From Zerene cesonia (Eukaryota > Arthropoda > Insecta > Lepidoptera > Pieridae), in NCBI RefSeq assembly GCF_012273895.1, contig NC_052116.1, forward strand, positions 7,998,001 through 8,062,000: a stretch of DNA of 64,000 nucleotides. Reading direction: 5' to 3'. The number at the start of each line of letters is the position of its first letter. Positions within the stretch are counted from its first letter, which is position 1. The position numbers and the translations under genes were made by a program. A model generated the notes under the pieces. It was given only the letters and a program-made list of their open reading frames with translations. It was not told the DNA's origin and ran no database searches. Below are positions 45,642-58,592 of this stretch, piece by piece.

Positions 45642-46286
45642 ATTATTGATAATGTTTTTTAGAATTCGGAAAAGGGAAAATATCTTAAATCATTTTTAAT
45701 GAAAATTTAATGATCAACATCATTAATTTTCTTTAGATTTTGTGTGTATTGTATTGTATGCTATATGAATATTTATTACAGTGACAGAGAGATTTAAGTA
45801 TGCCAAATGTCTTATTTCGTCATTAGCCAGTAAGATTTTCATAAAAAAATTATGAATCGTTGTGTAAATAGCCCAGACGCCAATTTAACAGTTGATTTGA
45901 GATACAAAAATATGGATATTACTAATATTTTCTGAAAATATAGACCTATGATAAAATATATAAAATATATACCTAGACGATGTTATCGGATGTGAATAAT
46001 TTGCTAGGCGAGCTTCCGGCATCCAGCGAAGTGTAAACATAAATATAGCATAATTTTATTATCTGTGCTCTGATAGGATACATTATAATGAATATTTTTT
46101 CTGTGATATTACCGAGAACTTAATTGAATTAATAAATAAGAAAAACGTAGGTATATTGAAATCCTAGTCAGGAATATTCCAAAAATCTATAAATAAAAAG
46201 AATAAAGCAAATTTGAGGGTTTTAAGAATGCTACTAAGATTGTTATTAATCCGTATTATGAATAGATTTCTTGCTTCGAACACATC

Positions 46287-46328
46287 AAATATTCGGATCG
46301 GAAAAGCCGCTTTCCGATCCGAATATTT
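46287..46328. repeat. Perfect 18-bp hairpin, 6-base loop
   Basis: Arms 46287-46304 and 46311-46328 (aaatattcggatcgg.. and its exact complement) around the loop agccgc. Confidence 0.9.
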
Positions 46329-46764
46329 ATGTTTATAATATCTAATATTTATATTTATAATATAAATTAAAACTTGTCTTTTTTCGAGTATATAGATAGC
46401 ATCACCAGCTTTGAGCACAGTTTCGCTTGCCGCTCTCCTTATCGATTTATTCCTTTTCTAATTTTAGGTAATTACATACACAGATTTTAGTAAGCAAATA
46501 CAACCGTTCTGTATTTATCCAACCAGTGTATTTGCTGGTGTATTTATTCGTTTCCAAACAATTAATTACAAGAAACATTAATTATTTAATTACAGTCGCA
46601 ATTCCAATCAAAACAGTACGATTTGGCAGAGCCCCCGCTGTTTTATTGTTCCCAAATGTTTATTGATATCCGCTGTTAATATTTAGTATCACTATTTCGG
46701 TGATTTTAGTTTACCTTCAGTGATGTATTGAAGGCACGTGAGGTGTTTTGTCGTATACGTGTGT

Positions 46765-46799
46765 AATATATACCAATGCATCTAGCATTGGTATATATT
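46765..46799. repeat. Perfect 15-bp hairpin, 5-base loop
   Basis: Arms 46765-46779 (aatatataccaatgc) and 46785-46799 (gcattggtatatatt) with loop atcta, 437 bases from the previous hairpin. Confidence 0.9.
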
Positions 46800-47242
46800 G
46801 CTACAAGGATATATTTTTCTGTAAAAAGTATTTTTTATTATTAGTTTTTCTTTAACAACAAATCAATTTTTGGCATTGAAAAATATAATACATATTCAGC
46901 AATTTTCAGAGAATCGGTATAAAGCATTAGGTGCGCATTCCAAAATTTAAATAAATGGTTATCAAATGTTTGGAACATTAGCCTCATATTAAGTGTTATT
47001 GATCCAAAATACTTACCCACGACTTCTAAGTTTTCACGTAAAATGGTAGCTTGGGTCAATACTATTTCTGTAAATGTCATCAGAAAAAATAAGGTTAATC
47101 TCATATTTACTTCAAAAGCAAGCAAGTTTTGACGATATAAGCTTATATTATTAGTTACAATATATAAATACTTAGTGAGGGTTTAGTTACGTACTCTTAG
47201 ATGATTTCTTCTATGTTTTATATATTAATTCGGTAAATCCTA

Positions 47243-47443
47243 TCCTACTCTTACTAATATTATAAATGCGAAAGTTTGAATGATGTGTGTGTGTTTGTTA
47301 CTCTTTCATGCAAAAACTACTGAACCATTGCAATGGAATTTGGTACGTAGACAGCTGGACTGGAATTACGTATAGGCAAGTTTTTATCCCGATATTTCTG
47401 CGGGATACGGACTTACGCGGGTGAAACCGGGGGGCGCAGCTAG
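47243..47443 (+). mobile_element. Helitron-like element (A type)
   Basis: Starts TCCTACTCTTACTAATATTA, contains ctttcatgcaaaaactactg and acgtagacagctggactgga, ends gggcgcagctag|T. Confidence 0.75.
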
Positions 47444-50119
47444 TTGTATTATAAAATTAAATCAATATCATTTTTAAAGTGTAAACAATTCATTGGTTGA
47501 CACCAAGGTAGTTTTAGGTCATTGTCTTTAATGTTCCCTCACCAGAAAATAACCGATAGTGCATCCATGTCATAATGGAATTTAGAACAGGTTATTATGG
47601 CTATATCCATTAAAACAATTTTGTGTCTACTATTCACCGTTGAGTTGAGGAGTTCTCTCTTCGGAAGGCATTTCTGAATGCATCAGCTATGTCCTGTTGG
47701 TTTCTTATTTCTTCTTCATCAGATCAGCTTAATGGTACAAGATTATTGCATCTAAACAATTTATTTCATTTGTTGACCCCACACATTTTATTTAATTTTT
47801 AGTTACTTTTTCGTGGATTTTATTGAGATTCTATTATCCATTATGTAGTCCATAGTATATTTGTGTAGTCTTATATAAATTATGGCAGTTGTGCGCGATT
47901 TAGTTTTTGTTAAAAATAGTTATAGCAATCTAGTGTTTTGTGGGACCTAGATCTTGTTGCAATGGGTGTAAGTCCTAACAACATTATTCCATGTTTTCAG
48001 CTAGCAACGGTCGAAATAACGTCCATTACTCTTCATACTCGACAAGGTTAAGAATACAGTGGGTATTTCAAATCATTTAGCTGCAAACGAAATAGGACAT
48101 TATCTGTTAACTTGGAAAGCTGGTTTCTCCTTGGCATTTTTTGTTGTACGATCAGCTGTTTTGCTCTGGTTTCTTGTGCTTTCGAAACGCGATATATTGA
48201 TTCCGTAAAACTTAAAATACGAAACGAAACGACCGACGTAGTCGAATAACTTTTTTTTTAATTCAAGATTAAAAATTATCAGCCAGCGTATTATAACAGA
48301 ATACATTATAGCAAAGGAACTTTCTAGAAATACAATGGTATTTTAATAACCGCTGTTAATGAGCTCCCAAGCGTAAGCATACGTTTTCGTTTTAATAAAA
48401 CAAACGAAATTCATTTCACCTCTCTTAATCAGTCTGCAATATCCACTTTTGCGTTACATGTATATTAATTACAAGAAATATTTAAATACAGATACGAATA
48501 TGGCGTGATTGTTTTTTAATCATTCGACACGGGAATTCATAAATTTCATAATCAGAATGCGGGTTTACATGCCGATGAAACAAATCGTGATGACTGATTG
48601 AAATTACACACAAACCGACTGCGGAAACCGTTACCGTTTTATGCGTAGACCGGGAGGCAGCTGTTCATTTGCTTACATTATCTTTTAATAATAATTTACA
48701 TTTTGTTACAATAACTGGTGAAATGGCAGTGGTGAAACTATAGATAAACTATGTCAAATGAATTAATTAATTTCGCTGAAAATTAAAAAATAATAATAAA
48801 AAAATAAAAAATTCGACGTTTATTTAAATAGGTTTCACATAGTTTGGCGGGATTTGTAAACGTATATAAAATAACCCAAAAAGACCTTATGTTTATATGA
48901 AAAATATTAGATGCATAAAAAAATATGATACAGAAAAATGCTGTCTTGAGATCTTGGAACAGTATAGGCTAAAAAAATAAAAATAGTAAACATTAGAATA
49001 TCTTAACATTTCGGAGGACTCCTACCCTCCAACTTAATCCACCCCCTAGCGCTTTATGTGTATACTTTACATTTACGTACTATAGCGCTTTATTTACATT
49101 AATTCAAGCCACTACAGGTGCTACGTAAGTACATAAATCCCATAAACTCATCAACGAACGCATAAAAGCGTGATCTCCAACTAATCTATTTATATTCAGT
49201 CAGTTAGCTTTATCGTCAATCAATTGTTTGTTGACTCACGCTCAGTCCTACTGCAGCGGTGCCAATATTTGTGCTTTACACTTTATAGCCAGCGAACAAG
49301 GTGGATATAAACGTAATAAAGAAAGGCATATGTAAATAGGCTGCATTGCTTTGTTTTTCGGTAAAAGGTACTTGTATGCTCTTATGTTTGTCAGTCTCCC
49401 CGCTCGCTGTAAACTGTTCGAAAGGTCGGGTTAATAATTTAATTAATAAATCGCGTTTATAATCCGTTTAAAATCTTTTATTTCTAATAAAATGTACTTG
49501 TTTAAGCCCGGAGTCTGTTTTTGTTATTATAATGCTTTATTGTACACCAAGTAAAGTAGAAGAAAACAGCATATGACTGTTTATTATACAGGCGGTCTAA
49601 TCTCTATCAGACTTCAATTAACATCCAGTATTTTCAATATCACTATTATCCGACTTATTTATTTATCTACGCTAGACAATAAAAACATTTATAGGGATAG
49701 AAAATTGCTTCTATTATTTATCTTGAAGAAATTACTTCGAGCGTGTTATTTCAGTGTAAGATTAAAAAAAATTAATTTCTTTATGTATAAGATTCAAAAA
49801 CCAAATTCAAGAGAAACCTACTATGCTCATTACCAAACCGATTAGCCGTATAATTTATTGCTACGAGTTTAAAATCCCTCATGACGTTTATACATAATTT
49901 TATTTGATATGAACGCTTACCAAATAATCCTTTTATTTGTAATATAAGGATAATTCTGCAATACAAATACGGTTATAACATTATTTGCAACGAAGAAGCA
50001 CTGTGAGTGCGAGATGTTATCCTGAGATCAACACGGCTTAGGATAGGACGCGAATCGTGCTCCGTTTGTATGTAGGTACATAGTTATATATTTTCTATAT
50101 TGTATGTGTGTTAAAGTAG

Positions 50120-50204
50120 CAGGGACTAGCTAGACTCAGGCCGCTGGTGGTCGGTAGTTTTGGAAGACTTTGGGGAGGCCTATGTCGAACTGTGGACGTC
50201 CTAA
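50120..50204 (+). mobile_element. LINE ORF C-terminal remnant
   Basis: Bases 50160-50204 read LEDFGEAYVELWTS and a stop, resembling the GEAYVQQWTS-type end of reverse-transcriptase ORFs that I recall from lepidopteran non-LTR elements. No upstream RT domain remains. Confidence 0.45.
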
Positions 50205-50673
50205 ATTGCTGTAACGAATTATTTATAGTTTCCAATTTCAAGGAAGGAATTAATACGTGTTGTTCATCATACTTACGTCGTGGACTACGGATCGAAATGT
50301 GATAGGTATTATTGATTGAATAGAAGTTGTTTTGTAGATTAAGGACACTAAGTCTCGATATTAGAACGATATGTTATGCTTAAGTGTGTATTTTTTTTTG
50401 CATTAAACGTAAAAATTAACGGTAAAAATATACACTCGATTTCAATTATTGTTACAAACGCTTACAAAATTGTTTTTTCACCAATATACGTACGTAAATA
50501 TAGCAAATGCAGCGTCATTGCGCTTTTGCGCATTAGGGAAACCGTAGCAAAAGAACTTGTAACTTATTGAGTTAAAATATTGTCTGTCCTAATGCTTTCG
50601 AATACACCTTAGCCGTGTTTACGTGTTACGTGTTTGTGTTTTTATATACGTGTACGTATCCTATCCTACTAAT

Positions 50674-50873
50674 TCCTACTAATATTACAAAAGCAAAAGT
50701 TTGTAAGGATGTGTTTATGTTTGTTACTTTTTCACGCAAAAACTACTCAACGAATTGCAATGAAATTTGGTACGTAGATAGCTGGACAACTGGAATAACA
50801 AATAGGCAACTTTTTATTTCGATATTCCTACGGGATACGGACTTACGCTGGTAAAGCCGCGGGGCGCAGCTAG
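50674..50873 (+). mobile_element. Helitron-like element (A type)
   Basis: Starts TCCTACTAATATTACAAAAG, directly after a second partial start (tatcctactaa at 50662), and ends gccgcggggcgcagctag|T. Confidence 0.75.
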
Positions 50874-52439
50874 TAGTGTTACAACAATAAAAACTCAGAC
50901 TAAAACGTCGTATCGACCCCCTACATGCATGCATTACGATATTGGATTCGTCAATTGTTACTCACTCTGCCAACGCTAGGCAGAATTATTTCAACACTCA
51001 ATTTTCCGCGATGTTATAATATATTATACACACATTATCAAAACATATTACGCTTTAACATCTTGATGGATAGATTCACAGTCGAATTGGTTTCAACCAT
51101 TCGTCGTGTAACAGCTATTCGTTGTGTAAACATGGTGTATTTATTAAAAACTAGAATGAGTGAGATATCATAAATATATGAGTAACGTAAACATTTTTAT
51201 GATTTAATGCTCTAGGAATTGTGAGTCATTCGAAACTGTGTGGTTTGGGAATTTTACAGAATTTTACTAGTCGAAGTTTGGTTACATTTTAATGTCAGGG
51301 AAAGTATAAGTTTTGTTACATTGTTTTGTGTTATAATTTTTTATTTTATATCAATTTATTCAAGCAACATAGTGATTTTAGTAGTTATTTATTTAGCAAC
51401 CTAACTCTTTAGTCCCCTTAAGATATCTAAACGTTTAATATATAAAAGTTTAAAATAGTGTAACGATGACAATTTATAATTCAAATCCGTCACCCACCAT
51501 TTGTAATTTCGGTTTATTTTTGTAAAAAGAAACGAAAATACTAAGCTTAAGCTCCAAAAGAAAACAAATAAAGCTGGTTTTAACTGAAATAATCACATTT
51601 ATTCAGAGATATATTCGGTACGTTTATCTATGTTTTTCCATGAGGATTATACGAAACAAATGCATAGTACTCCAGTGGTAAATTTCACACGGTATTGTGC
51701 TGGAAGAATTTTACGACACCAGTTTAAGTTTTAAACTAGATCAAAGTACTAAATGGTGCATTGACCCACGGTTTAGCGTGACTAATAGTGGAACTTCCAA
51801 ACTTTTACTATTTCACTTGCATTATGAACTGTGAATGGAATCTCTGGATAATTCAGTCGACATACCACATAGTTTTGCTACGAATTGAAAGTTTAACTAC
51901 AATGTAGAAACCGGAATTGCAGAAAACAAGTAAATTTTGTGAAAACCTTAATAACAATTCATTATTTACTGCTATTAACATAAAATTTACAAGTTACGGT
52001 CTCGAGTCCGATTAAACAATCTCCAACTAAACGACATCCATGGACATAAACAGCGCATATAAAAGATAGCAGCAATAAATAAAATATGAAGGAAGTATTG
52101 CAAACCGGTATGAGGAAGGCTCATAAATAAATATTGTTCATGTAACAGATGCTTACGAAAATAAAAGGACTACCTAATTTCGCGCCATTTTTGTGCAAAT
52201 GTAACGGGTAACCAAATGACGTCATATTGCTGACCTACTTAGTTCTGAATAGGAAAATTGCTCTCGCAATCTGAAAAAAACTGAAAGACTAAAAGTATGT
52301 GAAGTTGGATACATGCCATTCTCAAAATGGCGCCAATATTGTTAGAAAGGGTCTGTAAAAGGCAAGAGAAGTAATGTCTAATGGATTATAAATGAAAGTA
52401 TGCATTTATAAATATTTTTATTACTATTCGTTGGAACAT

Positions 52440-52498
52440 GTAATTCTTGATTGAATTCGAATATTAAGGTTCCTTCCTAATATTTGAATTATATTCAA
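52440..52498. repeat. Imperfect AT-rich inverted repeat
   Basis: aattcgaatattaagg and cctaatatttgaatt pair over about 15 bases with one mismatch and a 6-base loop. Confidence 0.5.
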
Positions 52499-52559
52499 GA
52501 ATCAATGAATCGTTAATTTGTTTCCAGTTGGCTAATTCATATCACTACATTGTATAAAA

Positions 52560-52735
52560 CAAAGTCGCTGTCCCTATGACCCTATGTCCTTTTGTATGCT
52601 TAAATCTTTAAAACTACACAACGGATTTTGATAGTTTTTTTTAATAGATAGAATGATTCAAGAGGAAGTTTTATATGTATAATAACATCTATTAAACTAC
52701 TCCGAATTTAACGCGTGCGAAGCCGCGAGCAAAAG
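52560..52735 (+). mobile_element. Helitron-like copy (F type)
   Basis: aaagtcgctgtccctatgac, acacaacggattttgatagt, taatagatagaatgattcaa, agaggaagttttatatgtat; ends gcgtgcgaagccgcgagc. Confidence 0.55.
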
Positions 52736-53489
52736 TAAATTATAATGGTGGTAAAAGCTTGCATTTTATTGAAAGCAGCATAATGCATTCGGTGATTAAT
52801 TAGTTACTCATAGTCATCGAATGTTTACCAGAAACAATAAGTATTACTAGAACATTATGTAAGTACCTATTGAAATTTATTTTTCACTTTCTGAAGCAAA
52901 CTTCCCTCTCCGTTTGTACCTTTAAAATTGTAACTTTAAAATGTAATACCCGTTTTTGAATTAATTATCAATATAAAATCAAAAGGTGCACGTAAAATGT
53001 AAAACAAATTGACGGCTCGATACAAGAGTGAAATAAAATAGAAGATTAATCGTTTGCTAAATTAGTTTTAAGCAAAATCCATAAGCTATATTTGGACCGT
53101 TCGCGCATCCATTGTTCTCTATTTGCGGAGATTTGACGCGAGATGAGCGGATAAATCAAGCTGATTTGTTTACGTCGACGGATAGCAAACTTTACGATAA
53201 TACTGCTTACAGTTAAACATGAAAATTAATCATGTGCGTATTACTTTTGTATATGCTTTTAAAGGTGCGATAAATTATGGAGTAAGTAATGCTCGTTTGG
53301 ATAGGGATCACAAAGGATTTGATGATACATTCGTGATTAATGTTAACAGGAACTAATGTGGATGGACATATAACTAAATAAATCTAGATATAGTGTTTTA
53401 GTTTAATTTCTTAATTGATTTAATGGATTTTAGCCATTTTAGTTAATTATCCCGCTGAAAAGATACTTAATATAGAAACGTGAAGATTA

Positions 53490-53526
53490 ATACATTAAAG
53501 TTTCGTACATGAAAACTTTAATGTAT
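53490..53526. repeat. Short inverted repeat
   Basis: tacattaaagttt (from 53491) and aaactttaatgta (to 53525) pair perfectly around a short loop. Confidence 0.7.
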
Positions 53527-54459
53527 GAAGTTGCAAAGAAAGTGATATAAATAATCTTAAACTGTCTAGTTTTAAACACCCACCCAGCATTAAATATCAT
53601 CATAGAACAAATTTTAGCCCGCATAAAAATATTCTAGATAAAACCAGAATGACACCTCATTTGAGTTAATGAGTCTTGCAAAGCTGTTAACATTGAAAAC
53701 GGTCGCATTTGCAACCGCTTAAAGACCGGATAATCCGCCCCCAATCACAAAATACTCGCGTGGAGGGCAGTTAAAACAAAGTTAAATGTAACGGTTGGTC
53801 ACGAATCGCTTCAGCTGGTTTTATATGGGTTTTGCGGCAGGAAATAAGTGAGTTACCACTGGTAATGATTGTGGATAGGGCAAATAATTGTTCATAATAC
53901 ATTAAACGGATAAGAAAACCAATAAGTCGACAATGCTAATAAATATCAATGCAATCTTAAAAAATACAGATATTTTGTGTATTTCTAAATGTATAAATTT
54001 ATTCGTAAACGACATAATAACTTCAATTTAATAAACATTAAAATTCCCAAAAAACCATGATCCATGTTAAATGTTTTCGAATGTTATAAAATTTAAAACT
54101 TCTAATGACGTTTGTGTTCTAGCATTTATATATTTTGATGCTCTTATACATATAATAATATGAAATTTAAGATGCTAAATGGCCGAATTGTAATATTCGA
54201 GCTTCGAGCTGTAGATAACTTCTTTTTTTATTGCTGGTAATATAGACGAAAATCCTGTAACACGTAGATATTATAAAAATGAAACGAGTTGGTAGAACTA
54301 TAATAGATAGTATAAATTAGGTAAACTATTTATATAAGATTAACATAACAATTTATACACTGTTAACGTATCGTTTCTTATAAAGTTTTCAAGTAGTTGT
54401 TGATTTGTAATCACACCAAAACATCGCAGATTCTAAATTCTAATCTATCTTATCTATAA

Positions 54460-54690
54460 TTAATATGTTAAACTGAGGAGTTTTTGTTAGTTTGCTTTAA
54501 CAACATCTCAGTTTGCATAAGCATCTCAAAAAAACATAGACCGATTTGAATGTAATTTGGTACACTGATAGTTTGAGACTTAAGAAAGGACATATAAGCC
54601 GTTTTTATGCCGGAATACCCAAGGATCGAGAACTTTGCGGGAAAAATCCGGGACTATCCATCGTTTTCGTTGACAACGCGGACGCAGCAG
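54460..54690 (+). mobile_element. Decayed Helitron-like copy
   Basis: gaccgatttgaatgtaattt, ggtacactgatagtttgaga, aggacatataagccgttttt and a degenerate GC-rich end (gacaacgcggacgcagcag). The small open frame inside is not a gene. Confidence 0.45.
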
Positions 54691-55767
54691 TGGGCAGTAA
54701 AGTTCTTAATATTTCAAGACATTTCTAGATTACTTTTTATAATATATCTAAAGTAGGATAAAAGTTGTTACAACACGCGGAAGACAGAGACGAGCGGTAC
54801 AAACTGGATGAGGTCTATACCGAAGTAGACAAATTATATAGTAGACAAATCAAATAACAGCTGTAAACGCAAGAATTTATAGTCCATATGAGTGGAATAT
54901 GTAGTTATAGTATTCGTAATGTAATGAAAAGTGAATGGCTAATCATTATCATTTGTTATAATAAAAAAATTAACTGAATGTTAACTCATAAACCATACTG
55001 TTTGTATATAAACGCGGGCGTCTCTGCCGCAAGGACTATTTTAGGACGCTTGCATTCCGATGACCTCTCTATTACACGCTCCGGCTATAACTACCGCTAT
55101 TGCATAAAATGTAAGCCAAACAAACAAACAAACTGGGAAATTCTTTCCTGTGCTGTCTATGAGTAATTTACGAATTCGAGGTGCAATAGAGTAATTTAAA
55201 ACAGTTTAGAAGTTTAAATTAAGAACAATCAATTTTATCGGTAAATAATAATATGGGTAAATGACTTGTCTAGCTTATTATATTTATAGTTATATTTTTT
55301 TGTGTATATTATTTTCCCTAATGATAAACAAATCGTATTCTAAATCAATCAAAAATATGATTGATATACAAATTATTAAAGGTTCATAAGGTAACAGATA
55401 TCAACCTTAGGACCACGCAATAAAGGTCTATAGCATGGCTTAATGTAGTAAGATAAAGGCGCAGAGTAGGCACGTTACACGGCATCATGCCGGTCCATAG
55501 GATGTGCAAATTGCCCGTAAATTTGCGGCGAAGACTGACTAAACTATTAGATAAAATAGTGCCCACTTGCGTCGTGATTTCTAGAACATTTACGAACCAG
55601 TACGCTTCATGCGTTTTCAGGGAATTTTATTGGAAATATCGCTAGTTTATTCACATATTGAGGTATTATTCAGTCTTATCTAATATGGAGGTTTACAATA
55701 AGACATATAAAAAATTAACGAATGGTTGGTTGACTACGAGTATTATGGAAATATGCAGATTGTCTAC

Positions 55768-55930
55768 ACTAATATTATAAAGAGGAAAACTTTTTTTGTT
55801 TGGTTGTAATGAATAGGCTCAAAAACTACTCGAACGATTTTAAAAATTCTTTCACCATTCGAAAGCTACATTATCCACGAGTAACATAGACTATATATGT
55901 ACCACGGGCGAAGCTGGGGCGAACAGCTAG
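55768..55930 (+). mobile_element. Helitron-like copy (E/D type)
   Basis: Starts ctacactaatattataaaga, contains aaaaactactcgaacgattt and tatgtaccacgggcgaagct, ends ggggcgaacagctag|T. Confidence 0.65.
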
Positions 55931-55947
55931 TAAATTTATAAAGATAC

Positions 55948-56100
55948 AAGCTGCTCGCCCTGGAGTCGCCCTCAGTATATATATAGCCTATGTCAGTCAG
56001 TAAGGTTGCAGCTTCCTAATGGTGAAAAATTTTTAAATTAATTCCAGTGGTTTTATTATAAAAGTTTCTTCTATGTAATATTAGTTTAGACTACGAGTAC
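55948..56100 (-). mobile_element. Helitron-like copy (D type)
   Basis: agctgctcgccctggagtcg, tagcctatgtcagtcagtaa, ttgcagcttcctaatggtga. It lies in opposite orientation to the element ending 18 bases before it. Confidence 0.6.
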
Positions 56101-56481
56101 TCTTAAAGTAAAACTGCAATAATAATGCTGAATGAATAACATGACATGAATGAATACTCAAAGATGAAAAAATATATGTTTGCTTGCGGCTATAAAATTT
56201 CACATTTTGGCACATTTACAATGTCACTAGAATTATGTGGATGTATCATTGATACAGTGGGAATTGTAAATAATATTCATTTTGTATTTAAACTGTCTAT
56301 TCAAGAGATATTTGTTTTTCCTTCTTTCACATAAAATATGTTTTTAACTAACGGGAAGTAGCGTTTTGTGTTATTTTTTGTACATAGATAAAAAAAATAA
56401 ATAAAAAAAAATATTTTTATTTTATATTATTTCTTTTTATTATGATTATATAAGAGATACCCTGATTGTTTTTTATGTAAG

Positions 56482-56625
56482 AGCTGGCACCCGAGCTGGT
56501 GGCTCGCTTGAAGTAAGCGATTACCACGGCCCATAAATACAAATGCGCTGCCCGCTTTAAAGAGGCAAGGGTCAAGGAAAGGGTTGAGAAGGAATGGGAA
56601 GGGCGAGGAACAAGATACGAGTGAC
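56482..56625 (-). mobile_element. SINE-like copy
   Basis: gcacccgagctggtggctcg, taagcgattaccacggccca, atgcgctgcccgctttaaag, then ggaagggcgaggaacaag. Confidence 0.6.
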
Positions 56626-56704
56626 AGTTGGGAGTCAAATAGTTTTATGGGAATCATCATAATACGACGTATCGGTGTTTATACTACCATTGTATTATAC
56701 AAAA

Positions 56705-56869
56705 CTAGCTATTCTCCCCGGCTTCTACCGTGGTATATATGTACCCTGTGATATTAAGTGAAGTTGCAGCTATCTAATAGTGAAAGAATTTTTGATATCG
56801 GTCCAGCGGTTTTTGCGTGAAAACGTAACAAACATAATACAAAAATTTCATCTTTGTAATATTAGTTTA
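56705..56869 (-). mobile_element. Helitron-like copy (D type)
   Basis: ctagctattctccccggctt, ttgcagctatctaatagtga, cggtccagcggtttttgcgt, ending tctttgtaatattagtt. Confidence 0.65.
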
Positions 56870-56901
56870 GTTGATTGGCAGCATGTAAACTAGATTCTAA
56901 T

Positions 56902-57061
56902 TCCTACTAATATTATAAACGCGAATGTTTCCAAGAATGTATGAATATTTGTTAATCCTTCACGCAAAATCCTATAATGAGACCTGTTTGAAATTTGGTT
57001 CCGAGATAGATTGTAGTCTGAATTAACACAGGCTACGAGTGAAGCCGCAGGTTCCAGCTAG
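56902..57061 (+). mobile_element. Helitron-like copy
   Basis: Starts TCCTACTAATATTATAAACG, contains ccttcacgcaaaatccta and ends cgcaggttccagctag|T. Confidence 0.65.
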
Positions 57062-58119
57062 TCAAACATAATATGCGATAAATCAATACACATTGCCTCA
57101 CGTTCCTGGTCTAATTATAAATTAATATTTCCGTAAAAACTGTGTGGGTTAACCGTAAACAGAGCATAGTTAGCGTATGATTAAACATGTAAATATTTCA
57201 TTCAATGAGCGACAGTGATTTGTGTAATATTTTAAGACACGTCTTATGTGATTAGTTTAGCTAATCTCGTAGATTACGTGTATATTGGATATACATCGCT
57301 TGTTAGATATGGAAGTCTTGAGTTGATCAATTTGAGTAGTGATCTAAGCGAGTAATGTATGGTTGGAATTTGTAAGGATTCCATCGAAAGTTCTGGTGAA
57401 CTTGAATAACAGTTTGCTGAAATTAGGCGATGGAGCGGCGGTAGATTAACAAATTGGTAAAATTGCGTTGGAATTGTTACAAAATAAATTTGTTCATCCA
57501 TCTATGAATTCATATCAATGCATATAGATTAAAAATATTTGTTTATATATGTTTCAACATACTGTATACTTTTTTAAGGATATTTTTCCGCACAGAATAA
57601 ATACTTAGCATCTAAATCTTTGCCAAAACTCATATTGTTGCTATAGGGACAGAATAACAAGTACAACTTGGGTATATCTATAGTATTTTTAGAATAGCTA
57701 CTATTTATTATCTGCAGAAAGTCGTTTCCTCCCCGGTCAGTGGTGAACTACAAAGCATTATACAAGCAGATTTAAATGCCCAGGCCCAGATTCGGAATGT
57801 TACAACAAAAGCGAATGCGGCGCGTGTAGAACCGCATTGTTTGCGCCAAATAGGTTTATGTACTGCATTTGGCATTTCCAGAAGTGCTGCCCCAACCTGC
57901 CTCAATAACTAAACCACATTTTATCCGACTGGGAGAAGAAACAATGAGCATTAAATAATTACATACGTACAATCGGCAACAGCCATTAAATCGAAGAGTC
58001 AATAAATTTCTTCGATTTTACATATTTGAAATTAGCAGTCTTTTAAAGCTATTTAACGGGTTTTTTAATAGTTAGCTTAGTTTACTGTCTTGAAATTGTG
58101 AAATTGTGAACTTAACCAA

Positions 58120-58232
58120 ATTTTAATGGGGCCACACGTGAGGCATCAGCTTTTAAATAAAAAATCATTTATCATAATCGCTTTAACCAGCCGAATGTTC
58201 TGAGCTAACAAAGCAAAAAAAAAAAAGATGAT
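58120..58232 (-). repeat. Decayed interspersed repeat (ACTGGGTGAA type)
   Basis: aattttaatggggccacacg, tgaggcatcagcttttaaat, aatcgctttaaccagccgaa in the reversed order. Confidence 0.45.
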
Positions 58233-58389
58233 GAAGAGAAGATGATCGATGTTTTAAACTAAATCATGTCATTTTGTTTCGTATTATGATATCTAACAAT
58301 AAAGATTCCACAGACCGTGTTTTCTTCAAAGGTTGTTGTCATATATATAATATATTTCATTACTATATTATTTTCATTTTGTCTTTGTA

Positions 58390-58592
58390 GCTCTGTTGTA
58401 ATTTACTCAAGTCCCGTGTCACCTAGTGGGGTATGGGGGTGATGATATACATCGGTTTCACTTATCGAGGTGATCAGCCATCCGCATTCTGGTAGATCGA
58501 GTCATTTTTTGTATATCGGGAACTACCGGGAATCGAATCCAGGACCCCTCGGTTCTACGCTCACGCATTTACCACTGTACCAAGGAGGCGGT
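58390..58592 (-). mobile_element. tRNA-derived SINE, reversed, nearly complete
   Basis: Minus strand starts CCGCCTCCTTGGTACAGTGG (A-box region) and has GGATTCGATTCC (B box) 42-54 bases on, a typical internal Pol III promoter. It is not a tRNA gene: the cloverleaf is not complete and the unit runs on into an unrelated body. Confidence 0.7.

Larger units (their letters stand above)
40462..46286. other. Gene-free stretch
   Basis: Only the listed repeats can be supported. A perfect 14-bp palindrome cgtaacgcgttacg lies at 45060-45073 in a small CpG-rich patch of unknown meaning. Confidence 0.4.

Noticed and set aside
58528..58582. Possible tRNA gene from A- and B-box sequences
   Set aside because: The unit is a tRNA-derived SINE: no complete cloverleaf, and a related copy lies at 40880-41070.
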